A stretch of 64,000 nucleotides of DNA from Primulina eburnea (taxonomy: Eukaryota; Streptophyta; Magnoliopsida; Lamiales; Gesneriaceae): NCBI RefSeq assembly GCF_022965805.1, contig NC_133101.1, positions 20,617,054 to 20,681,053 on the forward strand. The letters run 5' to 3'. Shown here in pieces: positions 25,901 to 36,539 of this stretch (positions within the stretch are counted from its first letter, which is position 1; each line of letters opens with the position of its first letter). The translations under genes and the position numbers were made by a program. The notes beneath the pieces were generated by a model, which was given only the letters and a program-made list of their open reading frames with translations, was not told where the DNA came from and made no database searches.

Positions 25901-28900
25901 AACAAATATACAAATAAAAACATGACATAATAATAAATCAAGACATCAGGAAATCTCAGTCCTTAACTCTCATTGTATGTCTAATACATAGAAAAGACAT
26001 CAACGCATGAGGTTACAATAATCGACTGTTGACATACAATAATCGACTGTTGACAGATCAGTAATCACAATATGCACGACAACTGTAACAGGTTGCACCT
26101 GTAGTTAGTAATTCACCTGGGAATATTAAAATAGGAACTGCATAAACATAGATGGTGGCTTCTAGGTAGTATATATCATATGAAAACTATTATGAAGAAT
26201 GGAATCATAAACTGTGAGTCAAAAGCAAAATATATAAAAGAACTGCTTCCTTGCACATGGCAGGTCTCGAGGATGCTAAAGAAGAAATATTTGTTCCATG
26301 AGACAATTAAAGGATTGTTAGCCATTTTCTTTTCTTTTTTTCATATATTAGGAACATGCATAAATCAGGAGTATTAGAAAATTTTTAATTTATTCTTATT
26401 TTATAATTCTAAATATTTCTAGAATTGCTCACTGCTCCTAAAATTAGTTCTAGAATTGCTCTCTAATTATCCATACCACTGTCCTTGAAGGAAATATTCA
26501 GTTTTTGTCTCTCTATTTTTTTCTTATCTTTTCCAATACGTCATCCAGCCAAATGCCAATTTGACATAAGATAAATATCAACTTGCCACAGCTGGAGAAA
26601 AACAACAGTATCAGTAATTTTTAGAAATACCGTTTAAAAAATTGTCGACCATGATTGAATTCCCTGTTTTCATTTAGCATATAAAGTGCAAAATACAGAT
26701 AAGTCCAAGATCACCCTTTTAAGACAGCAGCACACTGTCAAGTAGAACAGTTGGCTGGAAAAAAAAATTCTTACCAAATCAGGCCTCGAGTGAAACAGAA
26801 ACTCCAAAATTCTTGTTCCGACAGCACCATTTGGAGGAAGCTCAAATGCCGTGAATGCTAGAGTTGATAGTAAAACCTTCAATGGAGAAAAACCATAAAA
26901 AATACTGAGTTATACAAATTTTATTAGCATTTGTCCAATATTACAGCTGAAAGGGTTAGGATGTGAGAGATGTGATCATGTGAAAAAAATCCAAAATATG
27001 GTATTGAGGTTTTATTAGTCAAAAGAGAAAAGCATTGTCCCACACAAGAAAAGGGATCTTTGGGGATGAACATTTGGTCGCTAAGTGAGTCTCTGAGTAT
27101 ACTCTTCATGGTAGCCACATCCGCGTGAAGAATCATAACTGGGGATACAAAAATAGATTGTAGCCAGATCCCAGGCCAGTGAATGAATTATCGCTCTTCA
27201 GCAAGGATAAGAAAATAACTACCATTGCACGTGATGAACATAAGAAAACAGAATGAGCATCATGATGGAAAAATGTGCTGGGGCAGAAATGTGTGCAGAA
27301 CTGTGGATTGAGGAAGGACTTGGCGCAGAATACATGTTCCTGATTGACGATAAAGTGCAAGCAGATAGGCACCAGGGCAGACTTTAATAAGTGGTTGCTA
27401 AAGTGAAAGGTCAATGACACAGTGGATATTTTACAATATTTGATAAGAAAGTAATCAAGTGGCTGCACCTAAATGTGCAGTAGTTGATGCACAGCTAAAA
27501 CATTCAGGTGGAAAACAGATATGCAGGGTGGAGTCTAGCCTCTTTGACAAGATTCACATTAAGCATCGGAACTTTTAAGCTCAAGAAGTCCATAACCTTC
27601 TTATGTTCTGATGTTCCCTAGAAAGTCCAAACATACACTATGATATATTTGCATGAACAAGTGTTACTACTTAAATGAAAATAAAGAACTACAGCCTAGT
27701 CCATTATTTTAATTATTTGAATGTTTAGAACCACATTTCCACACCCTGAACATCATGCTAGAATTGCTGTGAAAGCATACCTGAGTTAGCCCCAGGCCAA
27801 ATGCAAACTTCGCAAGAGCTCTCAAGCGATCAAGTGAGAGCTCCAAACCCATCTCAAATAACTGCAAGAAACATCTGTTAGTTGAAAACATCAGATAACA
27901 TTTTTAAGTTGGAATAATAAATTTGACAATGCAAAGTAAAAGGCCTAAACAGCTTAGAAAACTGACTTCAAAATATAATAAAGCAATGAAAATTTATAAT
28001 AACTTTACATTTGAAAAAATTCAAATACCAGTCGACTACCAGTAATACTCTACAATTCAACACTCATAAACAAAATACAACAAAATTTGTGACCTTCCAG
28101 TGTAATCAACCGGTTGTCACATTCCACTTGTGCTACCAACAGTCTATATATACAGTTCCAAAATTTTTCAAACAAACTGTACACCGTTAGCTAGAAGTAA
28201 CAAAAGCTGTATGTGTCTCTAAGCTTTGAAACCTCTGTTGTTGCCTCCTTGTGCTCCGAAACAAATTTTCAAGCTTAACCATTTAACTGCTACAAGTTTT
28301 GATCCAGTATTTTACACCTAGTCAAAGTAACTCTAGTCTGAGCCCATTAGTCCTAAGCTAACTTCCCAGAATTGCATAAACATATTTCAAAAGTTTCTTA
28401 ACACACAATCATCAAATTGTAAAAGTGAGAATGAGTGGACTGTTGTGGCAGCCTACTGAAAGAGCAGCGAGAATGAAAACTCATCTCTCTGTTAAAAGAC
28501 AATCAGACAGCTCAACCTAATTCATTCTCAGTTCAATAATTACACCACGTTAAAGTATAACTACAGTAACATAGATAAAGCAACATCGTGACAACAAGAT
28601 GGATTAGTATAGAAACAGATCCAAACACCCTCACCGAGCTTCAGTGCCAATAATGAAAAATAAATGATTTCTCTGATTTAAACGAGCCACCGGGATAGTT
28701 TTCAGACCAATCTCTTATGTAAGGGGAAAAAATATTATTGAACTCACCAAGAAGAGAATCCCCCATTCAGATAAAATTTTAACATCGATGAGATTTCTTA
28801 TGAGGCCGAGTTGATTGAGCACAATCCCTGCGAAGAAGAAACCTAGTATCTGTAGCAAAATACAACAATTAGCACCCTGTTAATTTAATTTTTCCACTAT

Positions 28901-29682
28901 GAAACTACTAATCACCAAAAAATGACAACTCTTATTCAGCATTATGACTGTTCTTTAAATTATGGAATCAGATAGTTTCCATAAAAGGTATGAATCCACA
29001 AGTACGTATGAATCCACAAGTACGTACCCAAGTGTAGCCAATAGGGTTATAGACATGTCGTGTTCATAAAATGTCACAGGCATTTATTTCTGTACCTCAT
29101 AGAGTCTAGTTCAATTTCAACCTTGAAGAATTTGTATCTTTATATAGAAATTGACGCATTTCAACTTTGACCAACATATTTCATGAAATGTGTGAACGTC
29201 TGAAGATACAAGATCGCCATTTCAAGATTTCGAGCTGAAAGTCAACTTACAGGACTAGCTTTGATTTTTTTGAAAGAAGGAACCACCAATACAGTCACTG
29301 CTAGGAATGTCAGAGTGTCCATGCCCAAATCATTGATGACATCAACAGCATTGGCAACATCAAGTGATGAGTGTATCCGGAATTTGACCTTTTTGATGTG
29401 TCTGTATACAGGAAAGCAAAATCCTTCTCCGCGTCGAAAAGATGATAAAGGAGTAATCTTGAAAACATTGTGTTTTTTGTACAGAAGGTTATAATTTATC
29501 CTGTGATGTATTGATGAAAATAATGGCTTCTGTGCTAATTGACTACAAGAACAAGAGACATTGAGATTTTGCGAGCGTTGACGTGGGACAAAAGATATAC
29601 TTTTAATTCTGGCCTGGAAAACGATGTCACTTCCCTGCGTCACACAAATGATGCAGGGTATTATGAGCTTGTCTTTCTTCAT
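10995..29682 (-). CDS. KEA3: KEA3-type chloroplast K+/H+ efflux antiporter, 18 coding exons
   Basis: Exons on the minus strand, in order: 29682-29251, 28849-28748, 27861-27781, 26876-26775, 25831-25754, 24600-24532, 24360-24310, 24225-24112, 24023-23922, 23646-23512, 21498-21317, 21236-21101, 20420-20349, 20273-20175, 12389-12228, 11878-11789, 11711-11550, 11090-10995. All have GT/AG borders and consistent phases, giving 754 codons (my recollection of the Arabidopsis protein is about 776). Residues 1 to about 110 look like a plastid targeting and linker region ending [20 protein letters not shown]. About 120-510 is the CPA2 antiporter membrane domain, with the Gln288-Asp289 pair of the KefC-like ion site split across an exon junction. 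About 540-670 is the KTN nucleotide-binding domain, whose glycine motif reads G-F-G-R-K-A (546-551). The protein should exchange K+ for H+ in thylakoids and adjust proton motive force. The start at 29682 and the last exon are the least certain parts. Confidence 0.93.
12879..13860 (+). repeat. 5' LTR of the Athila element (982 bp)
   Basis: Starts TGATAACTGCAGTTTACTGC and ends ATCACGCAACA. It is similar along its length to 19302-19968, the other LTR. The 5-bp TAACA at 12874-12878 matches TAACA at 19969-19973. It is followed by a TGGCACTGTTGCC primer-site-like motif. Confidence 0.88.
13867..13879 (+). other. Putative Athila primer-binding site
   Basis: TGGCACTGTTGCC lies six bases after the 5' LTR end and resembles the TGGCGCCGTTGCC site usual in Athila elements, with two changes. 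Confidence 0.6.
13926..14045 (+). repeat. 60-bp tandem duplication
   Basis: Two adjacent 60-bp copies, 13926-13985 and 13986-14045, differ at one base. Each contains GATCTAGAGCAAATTTTTTT. It lies in the Athila leader. Confidence 0.9.
14149..14777 (+). pseudogene. Athila gag fragment
   Basis: Two overlapping frames together give the gag core of Athila/Tat elements: [17 protein letters not shown], then [29 protein letters not shown], and a region around [18 protein letters not shown] and [12 protein letters not shown] at 14432-14434 and a frameshift just after it disable the ORF. The gene would supply the capsid protein of the element. Coding similarity ends near 14777, shortly before the LINE poly(A) end. 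Confidence 0.8.
14827..18855 (-). mobile_element. LINE (L1-type) retrotransposon, 5'-truncated and decayed
   Basis: An 11-base T run at 14827-14837 is the poly(A) tail of a minus-strand LINE. Upstream of it lie, in LINE order, endonuclease, reverse transcriptase and zf-RVT domains. Near 18560-18850 only a short, unrecognised piece of possible ORF1 remains, so the 5' end is probably truncated. A target duplication could not be identified. It lies inside the Athila element. Confidence 0.85.
14932..18551 (-). pseudogene. LINE ORF2: endonuclease, reverse transcriptase, zf-RVT
   Basis: The N-terminus at 18551 reads [12 protein letters not shown] and then [11 protein letters not shown], the start of the APE-type endonuclease. 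It continues to about 17770 with [14 protein letters not shown] and TSDHFPIVL. The reverse transcriptase (17400-16250) shows [54 protein letters not shown] and the catalytic F-A-D-D at 16493-16504. The end (15430-14935) has [17 protein letters not shown], the zinc-knuckle-like zf-RVT and [14 protein letters not shown]. At least six frame changes make it a pseudogene. The enzyme would have nicked DNA and primed reverse transcription at the nick. Confidence 0.88.
19302..19968 (+). repeat. 3' LTR of the Athila element (667 bp, internally deleted)
   Basis: Starts TGATAAGTAAATTTATTG after GACTAGCAAAAGTCTAAG and ends AAACAAACAACA. About 315 bp present in the 5' LTR (after the GGAAGGAAAAGAG stretch) are missing here. 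Confidence 0.88.
20733..21030. repeat. LTR-like insertion in a KEA3 intron
   Basis: A roughly 300-bp stretch starting TGTGGTGTTGCTAGGG has the look of a short plant LTR (TATATAAAAG, then GAGAATATTCC). No clean target duplication was found, so the limits and nature are uncertain. Confidence 0.3.
21700..23270 (+). pseudogene. Chromovirus integrase and chromodomain fragment in a KEA3 intron
   Basis: Plus-strand pieces read [72 protein letters not shown] and [20 protein letters not shown]. 22529-22885 gives [20 protein letters not shown] and [21 protein letters not shown] chromodomain-like end follows: [20 protein letters not shown] then [10 protein letters not shown]. Frameshifts, stops and a lost 5' part make it non-functional. 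The type resembles the Reina/Galadriel chromoviruses rather than the E1 or 2A families. It lies in KEA3 intron 10 (21499-23511), opposite in orientation to the gene. Confidence 0.82.
24789..25003. repeat. Tandem duplication of about 105 bp in a KEA3 intron
   Basis: Two neighbouring copies (about 24789-24898 and 24899-25003) share CAGATTAAACTTGAGC, CAGTCCCCAATAC and TCAAAATGAGGAGAGTTAAA with small differences. Confidence 0.8.
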
Positions 29683-31871
29683 CCAAAAACAATGATAAGA
29701 AATAAGTTGGAAAAAACATTTATATAAAAATGAAATGTCAAACAGTTCGGAGCTGTCAAAAGTTGTTGTTTACGGTTTCTTTTACACCAAATCTGAAGGA
29801 AGTTTCAAGAACAAGTATTTCTTGATAGAGTTACATAACATTGATAGTTTTTTTTTTTCCAAATTTCCTTGAAATTAAAATTAGATTAAACATTAACTTA
29901 TAAGTTTCTTGATATTGCTCAAACCACATAATTTTGTTAAATTCCCTGCAAGATCCACCCTGAAAATTCTACTATCATTAATAGAAAACCATCAAACTCC
30001 ATATTTTTCCCAGAAGATAACATAATAAACTAGCCCAATCATAGGCACTACAAAGATGGTATTTCACAAATATTCAATTGCCAGAATAGCACCTCAATTT
30101 ATTCCTTCAAATTAAGATAGTGCCTAAAATGGAACACTGGTATCTACAAGTAACTTATCCAAGAATGACACCCTCAAGGCCTCATTTTAATGCTTCAAAT
30201 TATCTTAGTACCTAAAATAAAATGAATCTATTAGACGAGAACACAAAGACATATCAAGATCCAGCTACCAACTAAACTAGAATCCAAGATAATCATTCAC
30301 AAGTGATTGCTCTGCACTTTTCCCCAAATTTTCACTTTTCAGCCATTCATAATGCATACCAGAAGCTTACCCTGGGGTTGTAATAACACGCCACTGCTTC
30401 CAACATATTGACATTCAAGAAAACGAAATTTTACGCTGCCAAACATATAAACCATTAAAAAAAACTAAATTTGTTACAAAAGATTGACTTTTGGCTTAAA
30501 CAAAAATGGGATTTCATCAAGAAAATGTATCGGAGAGTGCAAATAGGAATAGTAGGAGTAGAGCCACACGTTTAGGCCATTGAAATTTGGAACGTTTTGT
30601 GCATGCGCAGACATTTATCTCAACGGTCGTAGGATCAAAAAAGAAGTTTTGGATGATTTCGTGAAGTGATGTGCAAATTAATGATGCCGAACCACTCACA
30701 GTCACGGGGCTCTCAAAGGAGAGGCGTGCGAATAAGAAAATTTACCCATATTTTTTTTTAGAATTTTTAAAAAAAGGGGGGGCATTTTATTTTATTATAA
30801 TCTTTATTTCTTGCTTTTATATCAGACAAATTATATAATATTTTCATCGCATGAATGATTTAATATCGATATTTTGAAAATAAAAAAATATATAGCATCA
30901 AATTGCACTTCCAAAATAATATTACAGATATATTATCAAATAAATATTAAAATTTAATATTTTATTTGACTATGATTTTTAATATACAATTTTTCGCATT
31001 TATTTTTTTAGGTATTTGAAGGTTATTTTGCCAAAAAATAAAAATAAAATAAGAAAAATAGATATACTAGACGTTTGCTTTCGGACAAAATTATTTAGCC
31101 TAGAGAAATAATCCATTAGTCAAAGTTTCCAGATTTATTAATGAAAAAGCGGTCAAGGTTTTAATTTTATTTTTAATACAACAATAATAAATAATTAAAT
31201 AAATGTCCTCTCTTATCTTATCTTATTTTCTAAAACGATATTGCAACCAACATCATATTATCATTTTGATTAATAATGTTAAAAAAATATAACAATATAT
31301 TGAATTTTATTATTATATTATAAAATTCTGTATTGAATTTATCATAAAATTTTGATAAATAATCCATATTTCCCACTTTTAATTTCTTATTATTATTAAT
31401 ATTATTACCTTTTAATCAAGCATAAAAACCAACAGAAACCCATCACTTCCAATTTTCATATCATTATAACTAACTAGATTTTACGGAAAACACTTGAAAA
31501 TTAAGGATAAATTAAAGGAAGAATTCAGAATTATATATTTAACAAAGATCGTGAAATGTGATATTTTTCATAAATAAATACTAATAAACGAAGATCATAA
31601 ATCGAAAAAACATTTGACCAAGGTTTGTTGATTATGGGTCATTAACACTGAGCAACGCCCTATCAAAACCCGAGAACGTCTGGAAGAACAATTTTGCATC
31701 AATGAAATTATCACAACCATCTAATGCACCAAGGCATAACCAAAAACACACAACCTTTTTGCTCTAACATGATCCAGTTACATAAAGTTATGTCCCAAAG
31801 CAGCAGAAGTTTAGTTTATTACTCAGTTTGCACAATTATCAGTGTGTTCGGACGAGCACGTAATGCGCCCT
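29683..31871. other. KEA3 upstream region and KEA3-MSRB2 spacer
   Basis: The KEA3 leader and promoter must lie here on the minus strand. A less AT-rich block at about 30520-30740 may be a 5' untranslated exon; its 62-codon minus-strand ORF shows no similarity I recognise. 30745-31620 is strongly AT-rich and holds no gene or repeat that I recognise. MSRB2 3' untranslated sequence should occupy the right end. Confidence 0.5.
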
Positions 31872-33834
31872 TTACGAAGGCGAATCAGAATTTCCTGGAG
31901 TAAACTTTAGGGACACACTATTGACGCAATGACGCTCATCAGTGGGTGTACCGAATCCTTCACCTTTGAAAACATGCCCGAGGTGTCCCCCACAAGCTGC
32001 GCATGTGATTTCTACCCTCCTTCCGTCAGGATCAGGCTGTTTGATCATACGCACGATGCAAATGTAACCTGCTTTTACTAAGATGCACAAAAGGTATGGA
32101 AAAATGGAATGAATGGACAAAAAGAGGAACCTACATATCGGTTTATGGCTCCAGGGAGACCCTCGAAGAATGCTGGCCAACCACAACCGGAATTAAATTT
32201 GGTTGTGGACTTGTACAGAGCTGTTCCACACCCTGCACACTGGTATACACCCTCTTCATAGAACTTGTCATAAATCCCAGTACCTGGATACCTGTTAGCA
32301 TTTGTGTGCACAAGTAAATGTCGTAGATATCGGTGACATGTGGTTCAAACTTCAGAAAATAGTAATTCAACCCTTTACTTCATAACATATCCTTGAAATG
32401 AGCAAAACAAGATTGAAGCTATGGTACTTCATGATGAGTATTAATGTCAGCTTCCCTTCAGGTTCAGACAAGAGGGGAATAAAAAACTGAGTAAAATCAA
32501 GTACAATTGGTGTTGAATTCTCTCCCACTAACGCACTAAAAACATCAATAAATGTGAATTTCAGCTAACTGAGGCAAAAACCAGCTTCATCACCGCTTAA
32601 ACGTGCTAGAATATCTGGCACACTAGCACCCAAATTCACCCTTCCCTTGCATTTTCTTTGAAAGAAAAGGTCTAGGAATAAAAATTTGAGCCTCATGATT
32701 AAACCAATCAAGAATTTCGGAAGCTGTCATCATTTCTCAACAGATAAGCAGATTGACTGACTTTGCAACATATAACTGTTACCAAGCAATATTAAGGAGA
32801 TTTCAAGCTTTCTGCCTTGACTACAGTGAATGGTAATTGGCAGAGACGAGATGAAATGTTGTGGTAGGCTCAACTGAAGCTACTGCCAGGACCGTCCTCA
32901 CGTGGGCACCCATTGACAAAGAAAAAAACTTTCTACTCCAAATAAAGCTAGTGACACCTGTTGATACACTAAGATAGGTCAAAAAAGATTTGATCTTTGA
33001 CATGATTGTCATAAACTCGATTCAGTAGTGACACCAGTTGATACACTAGGACAGGTCAAAAAGATTTGATCTTTGACATGATTGTCATAAACTCGATTCA
33101 GGATTATCAGAACTGCAATAAATATATATGTGAATCATAAAGATTACTGCTTACTTGTAGTATAACTTCTGAGAAATATAAATGGGAGTTGTTTTGAGAC
33201 AATTAAGAGAGAACAAAAGCAAAATTCAACTTCAAAAGTTTGGCCATGGACGCAGACCTTGAGCTTGATTTTTTTTATGGATTGAATTGCTTTTATTCCC
33301 TTCCATTCCTTGTTATCATTATGATTGTGAAAAACTTCCATCCCATTTCACACCAAAAAGAAAAATTATTAAGTTCACAGATTCCCAACAACTAAAGTAA
33401 TAAAATCATCACCAAATTATCAGTTCATGAAGGGATATTCAGTGTTCGGAGGAGGAAAACAACAGTTATCCCAAGCAGCCACGGAATCCAACTCACTCGG
33501 TGCCTTTCTCTCTGAGAATCCGAAACTGCTCCGGCGAAAGAATTGCACGCCACTCCTCCTCGGATTTCTGCACAGGCCCGGAAGCCGCCATAGCCACAAC
33601 TCCGCCTCTGAACTCTCTCCTGCACCGATTAAAGCTCAAGCCACAAAACCCACCAGATGAAACGACGTAATATCCAAGGGGCTTCGTGAATAGAAAATGG
33701 GTGGAGTGATATCTGTTGAAACTGGTAACTTGGTATGCTGATCTTGGTATAAATCTTGAGATGGGAGAGGTCGGATGGAGAACGAGCGTTCTAGAAGATG
33801 CAAATGGCGAAATTCCAAGGATCTCGGAGCCCAT
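31872..33834 (-). CDS. MSRB2: Plastid peptide-methionine (R)-S-oxide reductase, MSRB2 type
   Basis: Three exons on the minus strand: 33834-33497, 32291-32135 and 32036-31872, with GT/AG borders and matching phases, give 219 residues. Residues 1 to about 80 are Ser/Arg-rich without acidic clusters, like a chloroplast transit peptide. The catalytic domain runs from [16 protein letters not shown] to the end. Zinc ligands are the pairs Cys131/Cys134 (C-A-G-C) and Cys177/Cys180 (C-A-A-C). Cys149 in G-C-G-W-P is the expected resolving cysteine and Cys202 in R-H-C-V-N the catalytic one. The enzyme reduces the R form of methionine sulfoxide in proteins, with electrons from thioredoxins. The ATG at 33832-33834 was chosen because it gives a transit peptide of family length. 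Plastid location is inferred, not shown. Confidence 0.95.
32951..33103. repeat. 77-bp tandem duplication in MSRB2 intron 1
   Basis: Copies 32951-33027 and 33028-33103 share GTTGATACACTA, AAGATTTGATCTTTGACATG and CATAAACTCGATTCAG, with only a few differences. Confidence 0.9.
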
Positions 33835-34009
33835 TTGGTGGGAAAGATCGAATTTTTTTGTGCGGTGCAGATGGCCAATTCAACCAGATCTGTGCTGTGC
33901 AGATGGCCCATTTGGATAAAGTTTGGTTGGGATACATGATCCAAATTAATGGAGTGGATTTGGTTTTGCAACCTTCTCTTTCTTAATTATTATTCTTCTT
34001 TTCTTTTTT
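33835..34009 (-). promoter_or_regulatory. Presumed MSRB2 promoter and leader
   Basis: About 175 bp separate the MSRB2 start codon from a MITE-like copy. No clear TATA box is visible. The interval contains a short repeated GCAGATGGCC word (33867-33876 and 33899-33908). Confidence 0.35.
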
Positions 34010-34169
34010 GAGTAGGTCTCTTGTGAGACAGTCTCACGAATCTTTCTCTGTGAAACAGGTCAACTCTACCGATATTCACAATAAAAAATAATAATTTTCA
34101 TGGATAACTCAAATAAGATATTCGTCTCACTAAATACGAATGGATGAGACCGTCTAACAAAAGTTTTTG
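34010..34169. mobile_element. Second copy of the 182-bp MITE-like family, just upstream of MSRB2
   Basis: Starts GAGTAGGTCTCTTGTGAGAC and ends ACAAAAGTTTTTG, matching 10470-10651 with substitutions and small gaps. Flanks are T-rich on both sides, consistent with a T-run target duplication. Confidence 0.78.
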
Positions 34170-34299
34170 TTTTTTTTTCCAAAAGCGATTTCTTCAGCAT
34201 CTAATATAATGTTGTGTTGGCTTCCATTTATATCAACAATCTTTGTACATGAAAACTTCATACAGTAAAACATCTATAGTTTAATACTTGATAAATTAT

Positions 34300-34760
34300 A
34301 ATCTTTTTAAATTAATAAAATTTCACGTTCCCAATATGACAGGATCGATTTGAGATAATCGTTGAGTAAAAATAGCTCAACTCTTGAAATATTGAGCATT
34401 GATAAATTAAATCGAGTTTGATTTTCAAACTAAGCGGAAGACACTCAAATAATCTTTCGTATAAATCGATTAAATATTTTGTAAAATATTTAAAATATAT
34501 GTAAGTTGAATGAGTAAAAAATATTTTGGTTGAAGCATTTTTATCAAACACTTGGTATACAATATTTTGGTATTTGAAATATACATAAAATGTTTTGAAA
34601 ATACATCTTAAAAATAGTAGAAATGATAAGTCAATACAATAAATAAATAGAGATGGATTTGTTTATGTGTGTTTGGATATTAACAACTCATATGTCACTC
34701 TTTCTTCCCTTTAATAAGAATCAACTAGAAGACTTTGATTTATACAATTCCTTATACAAA
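34300..34760 (+). repeat. Dispersed repeat, copy 1
   Basis: Closely resembles 47275-47646. Shared words are GAATTAAATCGAGTTTG-like, GCGAAAGACACTCAAA, TATTTAAAATATATG and TTTTGGTTGAAGCATTTTTATC. Both copies are on the same strand. No coding capacity is seen. The transposon class is unknown to me. Confidence 0.75.
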
Positions 34761-36539
34761 ATCATTTCAACTGAAAAATTATCTATTGTCTAATTAAAAC
34801 TCCTAATACATTCTTGATTGTAGCACGCAACTTCACAATCCACATAATGTTTAATGTCTCTTATGTCAAGACTACAAATACAATCTTTATTGTCTTTGTG
34901 TGAAAACTCACTAAACTAAAATTTGAAACTCAACTCTCATTTATAGATGTCTGTGATGCCCCGAAATCCGAAGATCCACACGAACCACATGCATACAAGT
35001 TATTAAATTTCTGGTGTATTTCAATTAATTGTTTTAATTACATAAATTAAATATGTAGTGAATATTGACATGTTTAAAATATATTTTTCTACATTGTTGC
35101 ATTAAAATGTATTTTAAAGGCTATTCAAGTTGCGATCGAGAAATGGAGATCAATGACTGAAAAATTAGAAAATATTTTTATTAAATAATTGTTTTTAATT
35201 ATTTAAAATATCTTTGATGTTTTTTCTTATTTTTGAAAATAAGGAGTTTTGAGATGATTTTATACGCCGGGACGTGATTTTTATCGGTGTTGGATTTTCA
35301 ACAAAAATACGAACGTTTTGGCAACCCGGTTAATAATTCACAAACTTTATTAAACAAAATATTTTAATTAATCGCTAATGGGCTATTTGGGCCTAATTAA
35401 CTTTGTTAATGGGCCAAGGCTTTTGTTAGTGTTATAATTAATTATTTAAAGCCTTAAACCACCTCATAACTCACTTAACAACTCACGTCCACTTCCCCAA
35501 CCAATTCAGAACTCTTTTCAATCCAACAAGACACGGCACACACACAGTATTTCAAAGGGCAAGTTTTGAAATTTCAAGGGAAAATCAAGCTATCGTCTTC
35601 GTGCTATCGTTCTTCGATTCGTCAACGTATAATCGTGCGTTTAAAACGTAAAGGTATGCCATATTCTTTCCTTCAAACATCTATCACACCATAGTATTTG
35701 TTTGATCATGTTTTGAATGAAAACAAACCACACATTTTATTATTTTCATACATGCATCTTATGTGCTTTTTAAAACATGTATTTTGATCCAAAAACCATG
35801 AATTCCATGTTCGTAAGAGGCTGCCATGATTAGGAAGTGATAAGGGAGGGTTTGACACGAATATAGGGAGTCCTAGAACACCTCACTATGTTGCACAACA
35901 GGAAGAACACAATCTGGAACTAAAAGTTGATGTTAGGTGATCAAGGGGCTCGGGTTCATGGTTTGTGGCTTGGCTGGGGTCATGGCTGGGACCAAGGCTA
36001 GGCTAGGGCCAGGTATGAGTCAGGGAGAAAGTCCTAGCCACGCTAGGACTCGTGCATCAGGGCTGAGAAGGAGTCCTAGAAACTCGAGAACAAGCCAAAG
36101 GAGTTGCGCAGGTTGCAGCAGCTACGTAGGGACAGATGGCTCAGCCAGGGGGCTTTGGGCTGGGCTAGGTCAAGTCTTTGGGGTCCTAAGAGGGTGCATG
36201 ATGGGCTGGCTCGTTGGTATGTGGCTAAGCAAGAAAAAAAGAGTCCTAGTGGAGGTGGGTTTCTCGGCTGTTTCTGCAGCTTATGTTGTGGCTTTGGCTT
36301 TTGAGCTTGGGATCGAGTCCTATGGGTTCTAAGGGTCCAAGAGGGTTCCTAGAGGGGCTGGTCATGAGTTGGTGCAGGGTGGCTCGACGTGGCTTGAGCC
36401 AAACACAGAAAACGTGAGGGAGGCACCATGGAGTCACGTGCAAGATGTTTCTTTATTCAGGTGGCTCGGTGCTCGGTTTCAGGGGCTGGGCTGGGCTTGG
36501 TTGGGTCTTTACATGGTCCAGGGATGCTTAGTGTTAGGT

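Noticed and set aside
30517..30705. 62-codon minus-strand ORF as an N-terminal KEA3 exon
   Set aside because: It has no similarity I recognise to KEA3 N-termini and ends in a stop. At most it is 5' untranslated sequence.
35937..36332. 131-codon plus-strand ORF rich in Gly and Ala
   Set aside because: It lies in the long LTR, is composed of repeated AGTCCTAG-type words and has no domain.
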